From positions 11,696,294 through 11,760,293 of the forward strand of contig OX457044.1 in NCBI GenBank assembly GCA_949752735.1: DNA of 64,000 nt, written 5' to 3'. A program made the position numbers and the translations under genes. The first letter of the stretch is position 1; every line of letters begins with the position of its first letter. The stretch is from Lumbricus terrestris (Eukaryota > Annelida > Clitellata > Crassiclitellata > Lumbricidae). The notes under the pieces were generated by a model, which was not told the origin of the DNA, did no database searches, and worked only from the letters and a program-made list of their open reading frames with translations. Shown one piece after another: positions 1 to 12,164 of the stretch.

Positions 1-183
1 AGCAGTTAGGGGTAGTCTTCATCTTTTTGAGGGCTAAATCGTTTCCTTGCATGCAACATGAGTTACATGGCCTACAAGTATATACTATATATTGTATCCC
101 AGTCTATCCTTTGCTTGCCATCTCTACATGGTAGATATTCGTTTGTCTTCAGCCATTGTCCGCTTTCTTTTTGTTCTTGGGTG
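1..183. other. Left edge, no gene seen
   Basis: No coding frame, RNA gene or recognised repeat can be supported here. The short open frame from 58 has no domain and runs into the G-rich end of the next repeat. Confidence 0.4.
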
Positions 184-588
184 AAGACTTGGGGGGGGCA
201 GGGGACGGTCCTCTCCAAAGTTTATGGTGATGGGGGAGGGAGATGCTTATATCCCCCCAATATTCCAGAAATATTTTTTTAATATCATTATAGATTTCTA
301 TAGACCGTGTTATCCACTTTTTTATCCATAATGAGCACTTTTGTTAAGATGACAACTTAAAATCCTACCATTACAGTATGCAAAAGAATTTTTTCAAATA
401 ATGGAAGGGGACATTTATTGAAGTCTTAAACCAGGCCTCTGATATGATATGATATTTATAATGATATTTACGAAATATTTCTGAATAATGATATTTACGA
501 AATATTTTGGAAAGTATTGGGGGAGATATTCCGTTCCCCCTTCCCACCACAAACTTTGGAGGGGACTGTCCTCCCCTATGTCTCCGTC
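184..588. mobile_element. Short non-autonomous inverted-repeat element (GGGGACGGTCC family)
   Basis: The left end reads GGGGACGGTCCTCTCCAAAG at 201 and the right end carries its near inverse, CTTTGGAGGGGACTGTCC, near 556-575. The interior is AT-rich with no coding frame. Related sequence recurs at 5895-6000, at 25905-25960 and at 27110-27400, so this is a family. The exact ends and target duplication are not certain. Confidence 0.55.
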
Positions 589-853
589 CATATGTCAGTT
601 GGACTTGAAGTGGGAATATACGTAGCAGTTGGGCTGGTGAACATTAACATTAAATTTGTGTTGATCTCCTGTAAATAGCAGCTGCAATGGAGCACGTTTT
701 ACAAAATGAGAGAAGTTTGACCTAACAATAAGCGAGTTCATCATCTTAGTGACCTTTCGTGTGCGCAGTGGTCAAGGTCAATGCTACAATAGATGGTGTA
801 TTATATAAAAATTGCAAATGCGCGAGTCTAAGTTTCCGAACTTTTGGTATATA
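589..853. other. Non-coding spacer
   Basis: AT-rich sequence between two mobile elements. No gene, RNA or repeat recognised. Confidence 0.4.
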
Positions 854-2446
854 CACGGTGGGCCAAAAAAAGACCAGCCCCTAGGTTTTTTGCCAATATC
901 TTGACCAACAGTAAGAATTTCCAAATGAAATTTTCCAGGCTTAAAGGCAAATCATATTTACGTACAATGGTCAAATATTAACAATATATTTCAAACAGAA
1001 CAAAAGTTATATCACTTTTAGTGAGGCCACCCACCGTTTTTTGACGATTCAAAAACGCGACGCAACAAAAAGTAACAAAAAACCAATTTAGTTATTCTGG
1101 TCAATATTTTGGCTAGAAGTAAGAATATCGAAATGAAATTTTGGAAGCTTCAAGACAATTCATATCTGCATATGGTGGCCAGATTTCATCAAAATATTTC
1201 GAACAGAACAAAAGTATCACTTTTAGTGAGGCCACGCACCGTTTTTTGACGATTCAAAAATGTAGCGCAACAAAAGTACCAAAAACATGATTTTATTAAG
1301 TCTCATCTCGAATAATTTTTATCAAATAGCCTTGATGTTGCCAGATGATCATTATTATCATCACTATTTTAAGCAGAAACAGGGTACCAGCGTAGCTGAA
1401 CGTCACTATGAAGTCCCTCAGCAAGATGACAATCAAGTTGGTAAATAAGGAATCTATCAGATTTTTAATTTTGTTATTATAGCAATGCAATTCAAATTTA
1501 AAAAAAAATGAAAGTGGCCAAGGTGTCAATGACAGACAAAATGTGTATTCAGACACCTCTTCATTCATTCATTCATTCGTATATTTATATAGCGCTTCTT
1601 CAAGAAAAAACTACTCAGAGGCGCTCCCGACTCCAGTGCGCCCAAAAAGAATAGTTTTAAGTTTAGTAAGGAAGGATCCTGGTAGAGTCCCAGGGTGTAG
1701 GCGTAGCTCAAAAGGAAGGCCATTCCAGACCACTGCATGGTCCAACCACAGAAAAGGCTCGATTCTTCATTGTAGTAGTACGAGCAAAAGGAACTAAGAG
1801 GACTTCCTTATCAGCAGAGCGTAGCTGACGACGTCCTTGAATACCCAATGTAAAGCTGCATCGCTCTCTGAGGTAAATTGGGGCGAGGCCCTGACAACAT
1901 CGCCATACCATTGCAGCTACCCTGAACTCAATACGCTGGCGAATAGGGAGTCAGTGAAGTACCTCAAGCATGTAGTTTGAGACAGGACCATATATTTAGG
2001 GATTTTCCCAATTAGGCGCGCAGCAGAGCGCAACACCCGGTCAAGACAAGTCAATCTGCTGGATGGGAGGCCAATGTAGAGCGCAGAGCAATAGTCAATG
2101 CGAGATGTAACGAAGGAATGCACTTAAGTAGGAGTAGCAGCAGACGTAAGCAAGATCCTAGAGATAGGCTTACATTGAGCAACGTTTACTCTGATAAACA
2201 GTGAGAGCGCAGACATTAAGAGTTGAGCTGAGAGTTAAGAGATTTGTCGTGAATGAAAGGAGACCGGCTCGATTGTTCTGGTTTCATTAAGAAAGCCAAT
2301 GGCTCCAAATCTCCGGATTTGAACCCGATAGATTGATAATCAATTGCCGAGAGCTATGCTGAAGAAATATCACAATCTGCAACCAAAACCAGTTCAGGAT
2401 AAAATTCTTATCTAACCTACTGTGGACAGCTGATGAAATGATGTAG
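854..2446 (+). mobile_element. Tc1/mariner-like element, copy A (degraded)
   Basis: The left end is CGGTGGGCC preceded by TATACA. The subterminal text about a 'CCAATATCTTGACCA' word and the GAGGCCACCCACCG motif is shared with copies at 7670, 33114 and 35553. A plus-strand transposase remnant keeps the Tc1/mariner signature Ser-Pro-Asp-Leu-Asn-Pro at 2310-2327, followed by stops. A CR1-like LINE (1558-2165) is inserted inside. The right end is replaced by, or fused to, the small element that starts at 2447. Confidence 0.65.
1558..2165 (-). pseudogene. CR1-like LINE reverse transcriptase, C-terminal remnant
   Basis: Minus-strand translation shows the typical C-terminal blocks of CR1-clade LINE polyproteins: 'SRIDYCSALYIGLPS', then 'AARLIG', then 'GLAPIYLRE' and a final 'FSVVGP' block. 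The frame is broken between the blocks. The 3' end has the CR1-type tail, with GGGAGCGCCTCTGAGTAG and GCGCTATATAAA, followed by a (TGAA)n microsatellite at 1558-1580. It is 5'-truncated and lies inside Tc1/mariner copy A. Confidence 0.8.
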
Positions 2447-2593
2447 ATCTACAACGTGGGCCAAAAAGGACCCCCATAGGTTTTTTGCCAATATCTTGAC
2501 CAAAAGTAAGAATTTCGAAATGCAATTGTGCAGGCTTATAGACAATTCATATTTAAAACCTTAGGGGGGGGTCTTTTTTTGGTCCACCCTGTA
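2447..2593. mobile_element. 147-bp miniature element of the GGGTGGGCCA family
   Basis: Both ends are the family ends (ACGTGGGCCAAAAAGGACC on the left, TTTTGGTCCACCCTGTA on the right). They flank only about 100 bp that match the family's subterminal sequence. It could be a MITE of its own or the right end of copy A after a large internal deletion. Confidence 0.55.
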
Positions 2594-3214
2594 GATGGTC
2601 CCAGAGTCATTATCATAATAGAAAATGCCAGTTTTGTTTGAAGTAGGACCATACGCTAACGCTGGTTTTAAATTTTCTTGAGGTGATTTCGGCGGATGTT
2701 TCGGGCTTTTCCTCGGAGGAAGCATTCTTTCCTTCTTCGAGCTTCTGGATCTTCTCATCTACAACCTCGTAATTAAGATGCCGAGCAGAAAGATCAGCAT
2801 GATGAAAAATATCATTGTCCGCCGACCAAGGAAGAAAGATCGACCAACGTCAGACGTCACTGATGTTCGTCCAATGTCAAGGTCTGGAGTCAAGGTCCAT
2901 CCTCAGAGTTCAGCCTACGACAGTCCACCTTTGGAATCAGTTAGAATTGAATGAACTTTTTTCCTCCAGCACTTCGTGGTTTTTAAACTTTACGCTTTTT
3001 TAACAATTACTTTCACTTGAACGCTTTTCTTAGTAGTTGTTTCAATTATTGTTTTATGTGTTTGTAAAGTGATTGTTTTTTAAGTCTTTGTAAGGCAAAG
3101 TTATTTTTAAACTTGACTTGTTCATTAATATTATTTGAGATTCATTGGACTTTCACGAAGAAATTGATTGTGGCGTTAAATGTTATTACGTTCATAACGT
3201 AGCGTAGAACATCT

Positions 3215-3215
<1 letters not shown>
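2594..3215. other. Non-coding stretch
   Basis: AT-rich. No convincing frame; the open frames seen here are short and lack domains. Confidence 0.35.
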
Positions 3216-3256
<41 letters not shown>

Positions 3257-3286
3257 CAGACAGACACAGACAGAGAAAGAGAGAGT
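3216..3286. repeat. (GA)n / (GACA)n microsatellite
   Basis: GA dinucleotides pass into GACA tetranucleotides. Simple repeat only. Confidence 0.9.
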
Positions 3287-3413
3287 CAAAAGAGTGCGTT
3301 GAACATTAAGCAATGAAAACAATTATTTTGAAGATGACGACATCTGAAGTTCAGGGCCAGAAAGTAACGACGATGAATAGAAGATGTTAATTACCGGTAC
3401 TACTGCATGGTAT

Positions 3414-3417
<4 letters not shown>

Positions 3418-3496
<79 letters not shown>
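3418..3496. repeat. (TGA)n microsatellite
   Basis: Uninterrupted trinucleotide tract of about 26 units. Confidence 0.95.
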
Positions 3497-3797
3497 AGAA
3501 TCAAATGCACAACTCCAGCGATCATTTTAGACGGATGCAGTGTTTCTGCATAATGGGCTAATATACTTGAGCAGACGCAGGTGAGGAAATCTAAGGACCA
3601 GCAGTTGGCCCAACTGGCTTAATTTGTCATTGGCACAGCGGATCTATGTCCAATGTATAGTCAGAATCAACTCTTATAGCCTAATAATAATGACAATTCC
3701 TACTTGCTTATTGACTCGCGGAATATTGGAACTGGATGAGATATCAAAACCATCAGAGCCTTTAGTAAAGAAAAACTGCATATAATTAAATGCTGAC

Positions 3798-3830
3798 GTG
3801 ACACGTGACACTGTCAGTGTCACGTGTCAC
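3798..3830. repeat. Perfect 33-bp palindrome with CACGTG cores
   Basis: Each 16-bp arm (GTGACACGTGACACTG and its exact complement) surrounds a single central T. Each arm contains a CACGTG E-box. Confidence 0.85.
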
Positions 3831-5612
3831 ACTGACACGGTGTTGTAGTCAAACATGCCCTCCTTCGTATCGCTATATCCCGTCTGTAAGAGAGCGAAAA
3901 GCATGGACATTCTGGGTGTGACTATTAATGATAAACGTCGGCTACAATCCATGTCGAGGATGTGATCTTGAGTTCGTGCAGCTCGTCACTGTGTGCCTTC
4001 AAATCTTTCCTCGGGAAAGGATGGCCTATTTCACGTCACGAGTGCCACGATGACTATAGACTCATGTATGCGTCTCCGGCACGCAGTGGCAATTTCTGAG
4101 TGCAGAGCAACGAGAACGGATTGAACAGTTCGTGAGACGATCGGCGAAGCGGATGGGTTCACTTTCACAGGAAGCCTCGACGGCGGACTAATTTTGGCCA
4201 GGCAAAGACAAAGTCAGTTGGACAATAATCATGTGCTCCGGTGAATGTGAACGTGAGGACAGTCGATACAATCGACCCCCCCAATACCCATTTGCCCTGC
4301 TTAAGAAAGATAATAAAACCTTCTTGTCAAGGTGATCTTCAAACACATTTAAACCTATTAGCCGCTACCATAAAAGGACACTTAATAGCAAAATCCTAAC
4401 CGCTAAGACACTTATACCAATCCATAAAGCCACGATAGAAACCATATTGCATAATTATCCTCTATACTCTATAGCCTATATATCTATAGGCCTAGTGGCA
4501 ATATCTCGATCTATTTGTTAATTTGATGCGTTTTTACAGCTATTTTTCTTAGCCAATAAACGAAAGTGCATTACAATTATACACTAGATTATTTGATTTA
4601 TTTAAACAATTTAATAACGGTGAATTGTTGTGAACTTTCACAGCTGCATGTTGTCACGTTAAAAAAATGTGAGCTCGTTTCGTTATGGAGTCCAAGTAGG
4701 CCTAATTGTGGAATTGCCACTGTGTTTATCTTATGGGTAGATATCACGCGAAAGTTTGGGGGTTTAAGGGGTAAAACTGTTAAACCCCATAGGCTATGTA
4801 AATACACACCGACCTTTGTCCTTTCTGAAATCTTGCACAGACTTCTTAATTCTTATCTTACTATGTTGGGAAAATAGTTAACATTTGACCATTTTTATCC
4901 TGTCGATTCAAGATTCAAACTAATTATTTTGAGTCTCCCAATGACAGTTTATGCAATCAGTCGATCCAGCGGACACATGACATAATTATTATGCATGGAT
5001 GATTGAATGTCTTATATGACAGATTCAGCATAATTATAATTTATGACGATGAAGGCGCAATGTGAAATTCTGTCTGCACTAGCAAAACGTCTGTGCGTAG
5101 GCCTGTAGAACGGGATTCGCATTGAAAATGCTTCAGCCTGAAGGACTTGTCATCTAGCCTTCAAGTTTTCCTCTTCAATTCCTCTAGATAAAATACTTGA
5201 TTCAATAGCACGACAAGCAGGTATCGATCTGTAACTCAACAAACCTATTGCGAGGGGTTACATAGGCATACTACTCAGCTGTCGTAAACGCGAGCATAAT
5301 AAGTTTCTACATGTAAGTGGAAGTGTGTCGCAATTATAATTATATAGTCTATACCTGTACGAAACAGCCAATTGGTGGGTGTAATAATAAGAAACACGAT
5401 GCTACTGATCGATTATATTATAATTGGTTCATATATAAATGGCGGATCGCGTTTTTCCATCTAAGCTGTTGTGGTTTGACATGATCGCTCATTTTCGGGC
5501 TTCTATTTGCATGCAAGAAGTTGCACGTGATCTGAAAATATTTAATACGAATAGTTAAACGTCTTTGACGACCTCGACTATTGTAATGGATAATGCGCCG
5601 TCATACGATTGC
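3831..5612. other. Long non-coding stretch
   Basis: No recognised coding frame on either strand. The largest open frame (4566-4877, 103 codons) has no domain, no codon signature and an overlapping antisense frame, so it is not called as a gene. Confidence 0.35.
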
Positions 5613-5907
5613 ACTTCATGAACCTATGATCGATGATATTCATGAACCTATGATCGATGATATTCATGAACACAATTCATGATCGATGATATTCATGAAC
5701 ATATGATCGATGATATTCATGAACACAATTCATGATCGATGATATTCATGAACCTATGATCGATGATATTCATGAACACAATTCATGATCGATGATATTC
5801 ATGAACATATGATCGATGATATTCATGAACACAATTCATGATCGATGATATTCATGAACCTATGATCGATGACATTCATGAACCTATGATCGATGACATT
5901 CATGAAC
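5613..5907. repeat. Minisatellite of mixed 24- and 29-bp units
   Basis: About eleven head-to-tail units share TGATCGATGATATTCATGAA. Two unit types alternate, one with CCTA (24 bp) and one with CACAATTCA (29 bp) after the shared core. The right edge abuts a fragment of the GGGGACGGTCC repeat family. Confidence 0.9.
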
Positions 5908-7669
5908 TGTTCTCCTGAAATATTGGGAGAATATAAGGACTTCGTCCCCATCACAAATTGTGGGGCCCGTGTCCCTGTCCCCTCTAAGCCTCAACCCTTG
6001 GTTGAAGGACAATTAACTTCGCCTTCGTCCGAATGTGTACCTGGATGCACTGTTCAGAAAATAATATTATCTTGGAAGTCTCTAAGTAGAAATTTCTTAC
6101 ACAAGAAATGAGAGAGGAGATAGGAATACTGACGGTAGCAAACGTACAAGTGCAACATAGTACTTCTCAAGAATTACATTTCAGTTACGCCGGCTGACTC
6201 GATTATGCAATTGGCATCCGACCAATGAAAAGCTTCCCTGTAGGGTGTAGACCTATCTGCAGTAGGCTCCTTTATCCCCTCCGTCCTCTCAAATGTCAAA
6301 TGTATCGCGTTGCATCAGTCAAACATACGTCACTTGATGTCGCATCGATATCGCAACCGCAGCAGCTGTTCAGATGTAACCTAATCGCCATGGATATTGC
6401 AGCATTGACCATCATAATATTATGTTGCTAAGTTAGTCACAGTTAGAGGTTTAAGGTCCATATGGACACAGTGTTCAAATCAACTGATTATTAGTCACAT
6501 TTTATATTTGTAAGTTTAAAAGGAGCAAGTCATCAAATTCCATTTATGCGACCACATAAGCGTGACAAGAAATGATCGCTGTTCCAAATGTTTTATATCG
6601 AATTCTAAAGACCACGAAAGTTTAAATAATATGATCAACATGAGTCGCGGATATGTAGTTCATCCACATTTGACTCTTATGCATACTGTCATACATGTAG
6701 CCTATGATGCAGGTATGGTGAGCAGTTATGTAATCTAGCTCAAAGGTTAGGCCTACAATCCGTTACTAAAAGAAGGAGGGAGTAGGCTAAATACCGGAGG
6801 ACATGATTGAAATAATTGTCCATCTCATAATTATCCATAATATCTAATAATAAATATCTTAACCAAAATGTGAAACATTTCAAATAGCAGTGTCGAAGTT
6901 CAGAAAGTTAATGTAAAACTACCAATAATGAGGTACCATTGGCGGCCTTGTGATAAACGGATAAGATGATCGTGTTGCAATGTGCGTTCGCATATTTTTT
7001 CAGGGGGGAGGAGTAAAGCATACTGGTCAAGGTTAAATTTTTGGTACGAGCTAGAAAAACGAAGCAGAAAATAATGAACTTGGGTATTTTTCTAGATGTA
7101 AATTGCTCAGTTTCATTTCCTGCACAAATAGTAGGGTATAATTAGTGCTTTAGTGCGAATAATTTAGTTAAAAGACAAAAAAGGAGTAGTTGTAAAGCAG
7201 GTTTCAATTTTTCCAGAGGTGATAAGAGCCTTTTTGCACCTATGTGCGAGCACCAGGGCGAAGTTCACCATCGAGCTAATAATAGTGCTGACTGCTGACT
7301 GTACCTCCAACTTCTTGATGTGCAGGGCCTGTAGCAGAACTCTGTAGCATAGCAGCAGCAGACCATGGTCGACAGGATAGCCGATGGGAAGCCGATCCCT
7401 GGGTAACTTGGAAATGCGATGATAAAGGGAACGAGAGTTAAAGGTTCTCGGTCTGCAACTCTGCATAGGCTGGTTTCCTCGGCTAGCTATAGAAGTAGCA
7501 TAGTCTTGGTAGGCTTAACCAGGTTAGGCTAGTACTAAATTTCCAGCTCATATCTTTGGATCTCGATTCAAGCAGCAGTATGATAGTAAGAAGACCACAG
7601 AAAGGTAATTAAACGGAAGATTGTGCTACCGAAGTCAACCATAACTTGAAGAATACTCGTAATAATATG
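5908..7669. other. Non-coding stretch with a repeat fragment
   Basis: The first about 100 bp match the end of the GGGGACGGTCC family. The rest shows no supported gene. A 100-codon minus-strand frame at 7164-7466 resembles nothing I recognise. Confidence 0.35.
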
Positions 7670-8821
7670 CAGGGTGGGCCATAGCAAATAAACCCCTACG
7701 GTTCTTTACCAATATTTTCGCCAAAAATAGGATTTTTCAAATTAACTTTCACAGGATTAAAGGTAATTCATATCTACATACAACAGCCAAATTTCATCGA
7801 CATATTTGAAATAGAACAAAAGTTATACCACTTTCAGTGAGCCCACCCACTGCTTTTTAACGATCCAAAAACGTAACGCAACAAAAAGTAACAATAAACG
7901 ATTGTGTTAAGTCACATCTCAATAATTGTTATCAAATGAACTTGACATTGCTTCAAAACTTGTGTTCAATGTGTCCACCACCAGTGCTCACACTTGTTCT
8001 CAGTCTCTTTCTAAAGTTCTTTAAGGCCTTGTTGATGTGTTCCAAAGGCAAGTCTTCCAATATCAATTCCAATGCGACCAACAATTCTCTTATCACTCTT
8101 GGTTTTGGCCGCACATTGTGGTATTTCTCCGGCATAGCTCTCCACACTTGACAATATATCAGATTAAAATCTGGGGATAAAGGGGCTATTGGTTCTTCTC
8201 AATGAAAACAGAACAATAATATTGACACTGAGCCGATCTTTTTTCATCAACGGCATATTTCTTAACTCTTAATTCAACTCGTAATTTCTCTCCGTTATTT
8301 CTCTCTCACTGTTCATCAGAGTAGGCCAACGTGGTAATTATAGCTTAAGCTCCAAGACCCTACTCATAAAGAATCTGAATACACATTCAATTTGTCTGTC
8401 GTTGATGCGTTGGTCATTTTAATGTCTCATAAATTTCAATTTTACTCTTTTAATTGCAAAAGTTGAATCCGAGAAATTCTTTGCTTGCAACTTCATAGTC
8501 ATCTTGCCAAATGATGTCACAGTGACGTGCAGCTATGCTGGCACATGTTTCTTTTCTAAATAGTAACAATAATGATTATCTGGCAATTTTAAGTTCATTT
8601 GATAACAATTATTAGAGATGTGATTTAATAAAATAGGGTTTTTTGTTACCTTTTGTTGCGTTACGTAAAGTGATATAACTTTTGTTCTGTTTCATATAAA
8701 TTTGGCTATTATACGTAGATATGAATTACCTTTAAGCATGTAAAACTAGATTTGAACACTCCTATTTTTGGCAAGGATATTGGCAAAAAACCGTAGTGGA
8801 TTACTTTTTCCGCCCACCTTG
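7670..8821 (-). mobile_element. Tc1/mariner-like element, copy B (degraded)
   Basis: The left end is CAGGGTGGGCC and the right end CCGCCCACCTTG. Minus-strand remnants of the transposase survive. The degraded Ser-Pro-Asp-Leu-Asn-Pro block is followed by 'CQVWRAMPEKYHNVRPKP', and the C-terminus ends 'GGGHIEHKF' (7953-8147). This is the usual end of a mariner-type transposase. Stops break the frame upstream. Confidence 0.75.
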
Positions 8822-8839
8822 TAATACCCGTTACCTTGT

Positions 8840-9290
8840 CACCTTGTGCCGTCGATTCTTTGAACCTTAGCGACCGCCATGATCAACCTTCTCCACGTAC
8901 TCTTCCGTCGCGTCTCTCAGTTCCTCCAAGTTCATCTTCGTTCTCTCGTGTAGCCTATTTCTTCCACCCGCCTCCTTCTTCGGCGTCCTCTCCTCCTTCC
9001 TCCCTCTCCGCAGGCCAGCATCATCTCCTTTTCCAAGACGTTTGCTCGCATCACATGTCCGAAGAATGCCAACTTCTGCCTTGCCGCTCTCTGCACTAAT
9101 GACATATTCCCTCGTGCCTGTCCTATCTCTAGTATTATGGATTCATTTGTTCTTTTCTCGATCCATGGAGTTCTCAATACCTTCCTCCACATCCACATTT
9201 CGCAAGCATCGATTTTCCTTTTTAAGGCCTTTGTTTTTGTCCACATTTCACATCCATACAACACCACTGGGAATACACGTCAGCTTGATT
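8840..9290 (-). pseudogene. RTE-type LINE reverse transcriptase, C-terminal remnant
   Basis: The minus-strand frame (9267-8932) reads 'YGCEMWTKTKALKRKIDACE', then 'RKVLRTPW', 'RTNESIILEI', 'RQKLAFFGHVMRA', and ends in an Arg/Gly-rich stretch. These blocks follow the palm and thumb in RTE-like endonuclease/reverse transcriptases, and they align block by block with the intact LINE at 22147-25068 without being a close copy. 5'-truncated; no function expected. Confidence 0.8.
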
Positions 9291-9889
9291 TAAAAAGCTG
9301 CAGCTAGTGAATGCGGTTGCATCTAAGACTTTTACTGACATGACACCGACATGTAACCGCATGGCATTATCCGCATGTTGGCGCATGCAATGTGATTGTT
9401 CAGGCATGTCTAGACTCGAGTAGCTGCATCAGCTACTGCGGGAATTAGGCTATATATAGGCCTACATAATGTGTCTGAACCGCGATGAGATTACAGAAGT
9501 TGTGATAGAACGAACTAAAGTTTAAGAGAAAAAATACTACGTCTACGCGGGTGAGTTTATGTTGAAATAGACTTTACCATGTAATTTCGTGCAAGGTAGG
9601 CTTTTATAAGTAGCGCTGAAAATAGTTCAATGTACGTTCAGCCAAAAGGAAGATAGATGCAGTGACATTAGTTGTGTTACTAAGTAGCACCTACAGATTC
9701 GTCGTAACGACGATGACTTAAATAAACTACAAGCCAACTGAACGTTTTACAGCTAATTGAATGATATTTGTACACAGGCTATGGTCCGAAGTCATGAGTA
9801 GCAGACAGGAAATGTCTTGAGTAGAGCAAGCATACAGACGTCGTTATATAATTACCTATTTGACACATTTTGCTATATTTTTTTATTTA
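9291..9889. other. Non-coding spacer
   Basis: Nothing recognised except a short T-rich run near 9880. Confidence 0.4.
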
Positions 9890-10085
9890 TTTATTTCTCG
9901 CATTTGATATAGGCCCTTCAAGCTCACTCAGAGGCGCTCCCGAGCGGACACTGCATCAGAGTTTCACGCCGAGGCGCACTAGCAATTGCTAGTGAAGGGT
10001 TTGCTCAAGGTCCCAACGCGGCGGCTTGAGGTGGATTCGAATCTGGCTCCAAGGCACCGAACCCACAACTACACCTCCGCACACC
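9890..10085 (-). mobile_element. tRNA-derived SINE
   Basis: The minus strand carries a B-box-like GATTCGAATCC preceded by a tRNA-like 5' half, then a unique body shared with the SINE at 11382. The 3' part reads CGGGAGCGCCTCTGAGT, which matches the CR1-like LINE tails in this window. It is not a functional tRNA gene: the acceptor and anticodon arms do not pair properly. Confidence 0.75.
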
Positions 10086-10646
10086 ACATTGTCACACCTG
10101 TATTCTGAAACTGAAAATAGTGATGATTGCTGTAATGGCAGATAGAAATAAGAAATCTCAAAATTAGTTCAAGTGTATAATTGCAGCGAAGCAAACGAAG
10201 ACCTAGAAGTAAGATATCCCGAAGTGAAGGTTTATAGCCTAAGGTTGCTTACTATAAGCCGTTGCCATGCATACGGATAGGTGCTTAGAATCGGTCTCAT
10301 ATCAATCCAAATGTGGCTCTAGATTCAGTCTTACTTACGCAGGAAAACCTGTAAAATGAACGGATTTGAAAACAGGATCATTATCCCAGTAATAATTAAA
10401 TCTCACTCCAATCAGTCACTTCACTGAAGCTGCAAACCACAATCTAAATGTTTGAGTCTGCACCGTAGGCAAACCTCGATTTAAGTCGACACCCATGATA
10501 GACTGATCCATTATTTTCTTCATGCTGATGGGTGGACGACCTTAGATCGAGTCTGCAACGTATGCATGTTGCTACCAGACTCGTATTGAGCCATGTTCAA
10601 CAAGTTCGGCCGAACAGTGGCCCGATGCTTCAGGTTCCTCCACAAA
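10086..10646. other. Non-coding spacer
   Basis: No gene or repeat recognised. Confidence 0.35.
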
Positions 10647-11159
10647 TCTATATAAATAAAGAGAAGATTGTGTTTGTGTCTGTTTGTCTGTCTATCTGTC
10701 TGTTTTTTCTCGATGCATTTCGACATTTTTGCACCTTTTTACTCCAAACCTTCACTACTGTGTCCATCTCGGTATGGGATACCCAGTGGAGGTTCGCAAA
10801 TCTCTGCCACCATGGGGACCAGGGTGGGGAGGCGCAAAACCCCGCATTTTTGTTACTTTTTCAGTCGTTGCCATGCATAGTTTCACACTTATTCACCTGA
10901 AACGTTACAGCTAGACATATTTTTTACACGGACATCTTCGCTTCCACCTGACACACACCTCGGCCCGCTGGGACCGGGTAGATAGGGTGGGTGGGGTGGA
11001 GTGGGTTAGGTGGATCGGGTGGGGGTTGGGGTGGTGTGGGGAAAAGGTCGGGTGGGCAGTAGGAGTGCGGATGGGGTCAAGTGAGGGTAGAGAAGTAGGA
11101 GATTGGCCGGAAGTGGGGCGAATCCTAAATTTCCCAGGCAACGCTGGGTACCCAGCTAG
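10647..11159 (+). mobile_element. Non-autonomous Helitron
   Basis: The 5' end is TCTATATAAATAAAGAGAAG, followed by a TGTCTG/TCTGTC run. The 3' end has a short hairpin (CCCAG...CTGGG, 11133-11148) followed by CTAG at 11156-11159. The insertion lies between A and T, as expected for Helitrons. There is no Rep/helicase frame. The interior near 10981-11100 is very G-rich. A truncated relative lies at 56894. Confidence 0.8.
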
Positions 11160-11381
11160 TGCAAAATAAATAAAATCGATATTTTTCAATTATTGCTTTT
11201 TGTTAAGTCCAATAGTGAAAATGAGCAAAAAATAGGATGAAAATAATTGTTCGGCACTACTCATTTTAGTCTTTGCTCATGTGTAGGTCTCTATTGGGTC
11301 TTTCAATATAATCAGGTAGATTCGTCTCAAAATCAGGCAGAAATGCTCGGAAGATCTATTTTTGGCTTATTTAAACATTTG

Positions 11382-11640
11382 TGGGGCGCGTTGGTGTAGT
11401 GGGTATGTTCGTCGCATAGCAGCCGAAGGGTCGTCGCAGGTTCGAATCCACCTCAAGTCGCCGCGTAGGGACCTTGGACAAGTCCTTCACTCGCAATTGC
11501 TATAGATGCGCTTCAGCGTGAAACTCCGACTTAGTGTCCGCGCTGTAGCCGGGAACGCTTATGAGTAGGCTTTCTTGAAAGGGTGTTATAGCAAGTGCAC
11601 ATAAATGCATTGCCTCACCTGACCAGAACTCAAGTGCTAT
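11382..11640 (+). mobile_element. tRNA-derived SINE
   Basis: The head has an A-box (TTGGTGTAGTGGG, about 11391-11403) and a B-box (GGTTCGAATCC, 11439-11449), the internal RNA polymerase III promoter. The body (CTCAAGTCGCCGCG onward) matches the SINE at 9890-10085. The 3' part again resembles the CR1-like LINE tail, suggesting the SINE is mobilised by that LINE. Confidence 0.85.
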
Positions 11641-12164
11641 ATGTGACGCATTATGTTATACTCAATAATGTTCATCTATAATAGACCGCCGTCATCATTA
11701 TGCAACTGCATGGCGTAAAGTCTACTTTATTTGCTTAGCGTTAACTACTTTATTATTATCGTTCCCATTTTAAAACCTGGAAATATAAGATCTAATAAAT
11801 ATTGTTCTCGAGCTGCGCGGGGTGATAATATTTTGACAAAAAGGATTGTTGCACAGATACTTCTTGTAATGAAAAGCATTTCTTTCATGGCATCATGGGT
11901 CGTCTCTTATGGGCGAACTATAAGTCAAACTTTTTGCAACCTGTTGTACGTGTCGGCATTGCTTAGAATTCAGTCATTGAGAACAACACGTTTTATGCAT
12001 CCTATGTTGCGATTCTGTATAATTTTCCAGTTTTACTGACAGCAAGGCTGCCACAACATCTGTTTATTCGTCCGTAGTCATTCCATTGGCTGAGATGTTT
12101 TATTTTCTACTATATATTTGTTAAAGCAATTTTTGAGGAAAATTTGTTGTTTCAATAGTGAAAG
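11641..12164. promoter_or_regulatory. Region upstream of the DEG/ENaC gene
   Basis: This stretch should hold the 5' UTR and perhaps the promoter of the channel gene. No TATA box or initiator can be named with confidence. An in-frame TGA at 12159-12161 closes the frame just before the start codon. A 5' non-coding exon further upstream cannot be excluded. Confidence 0.3.

Noticed and set aside
7164..7466. 100-codon minus-strand frame
   Set aside because: No recognisable domain, no repeat link and no splice context; likely chance.
9890..11640. Functional tRNA genes
   Set aside because: A- and B-boxes are present, but cloverleaf pairing and a proper acceptor stem are not; the bodies and tails are those of SINEs.
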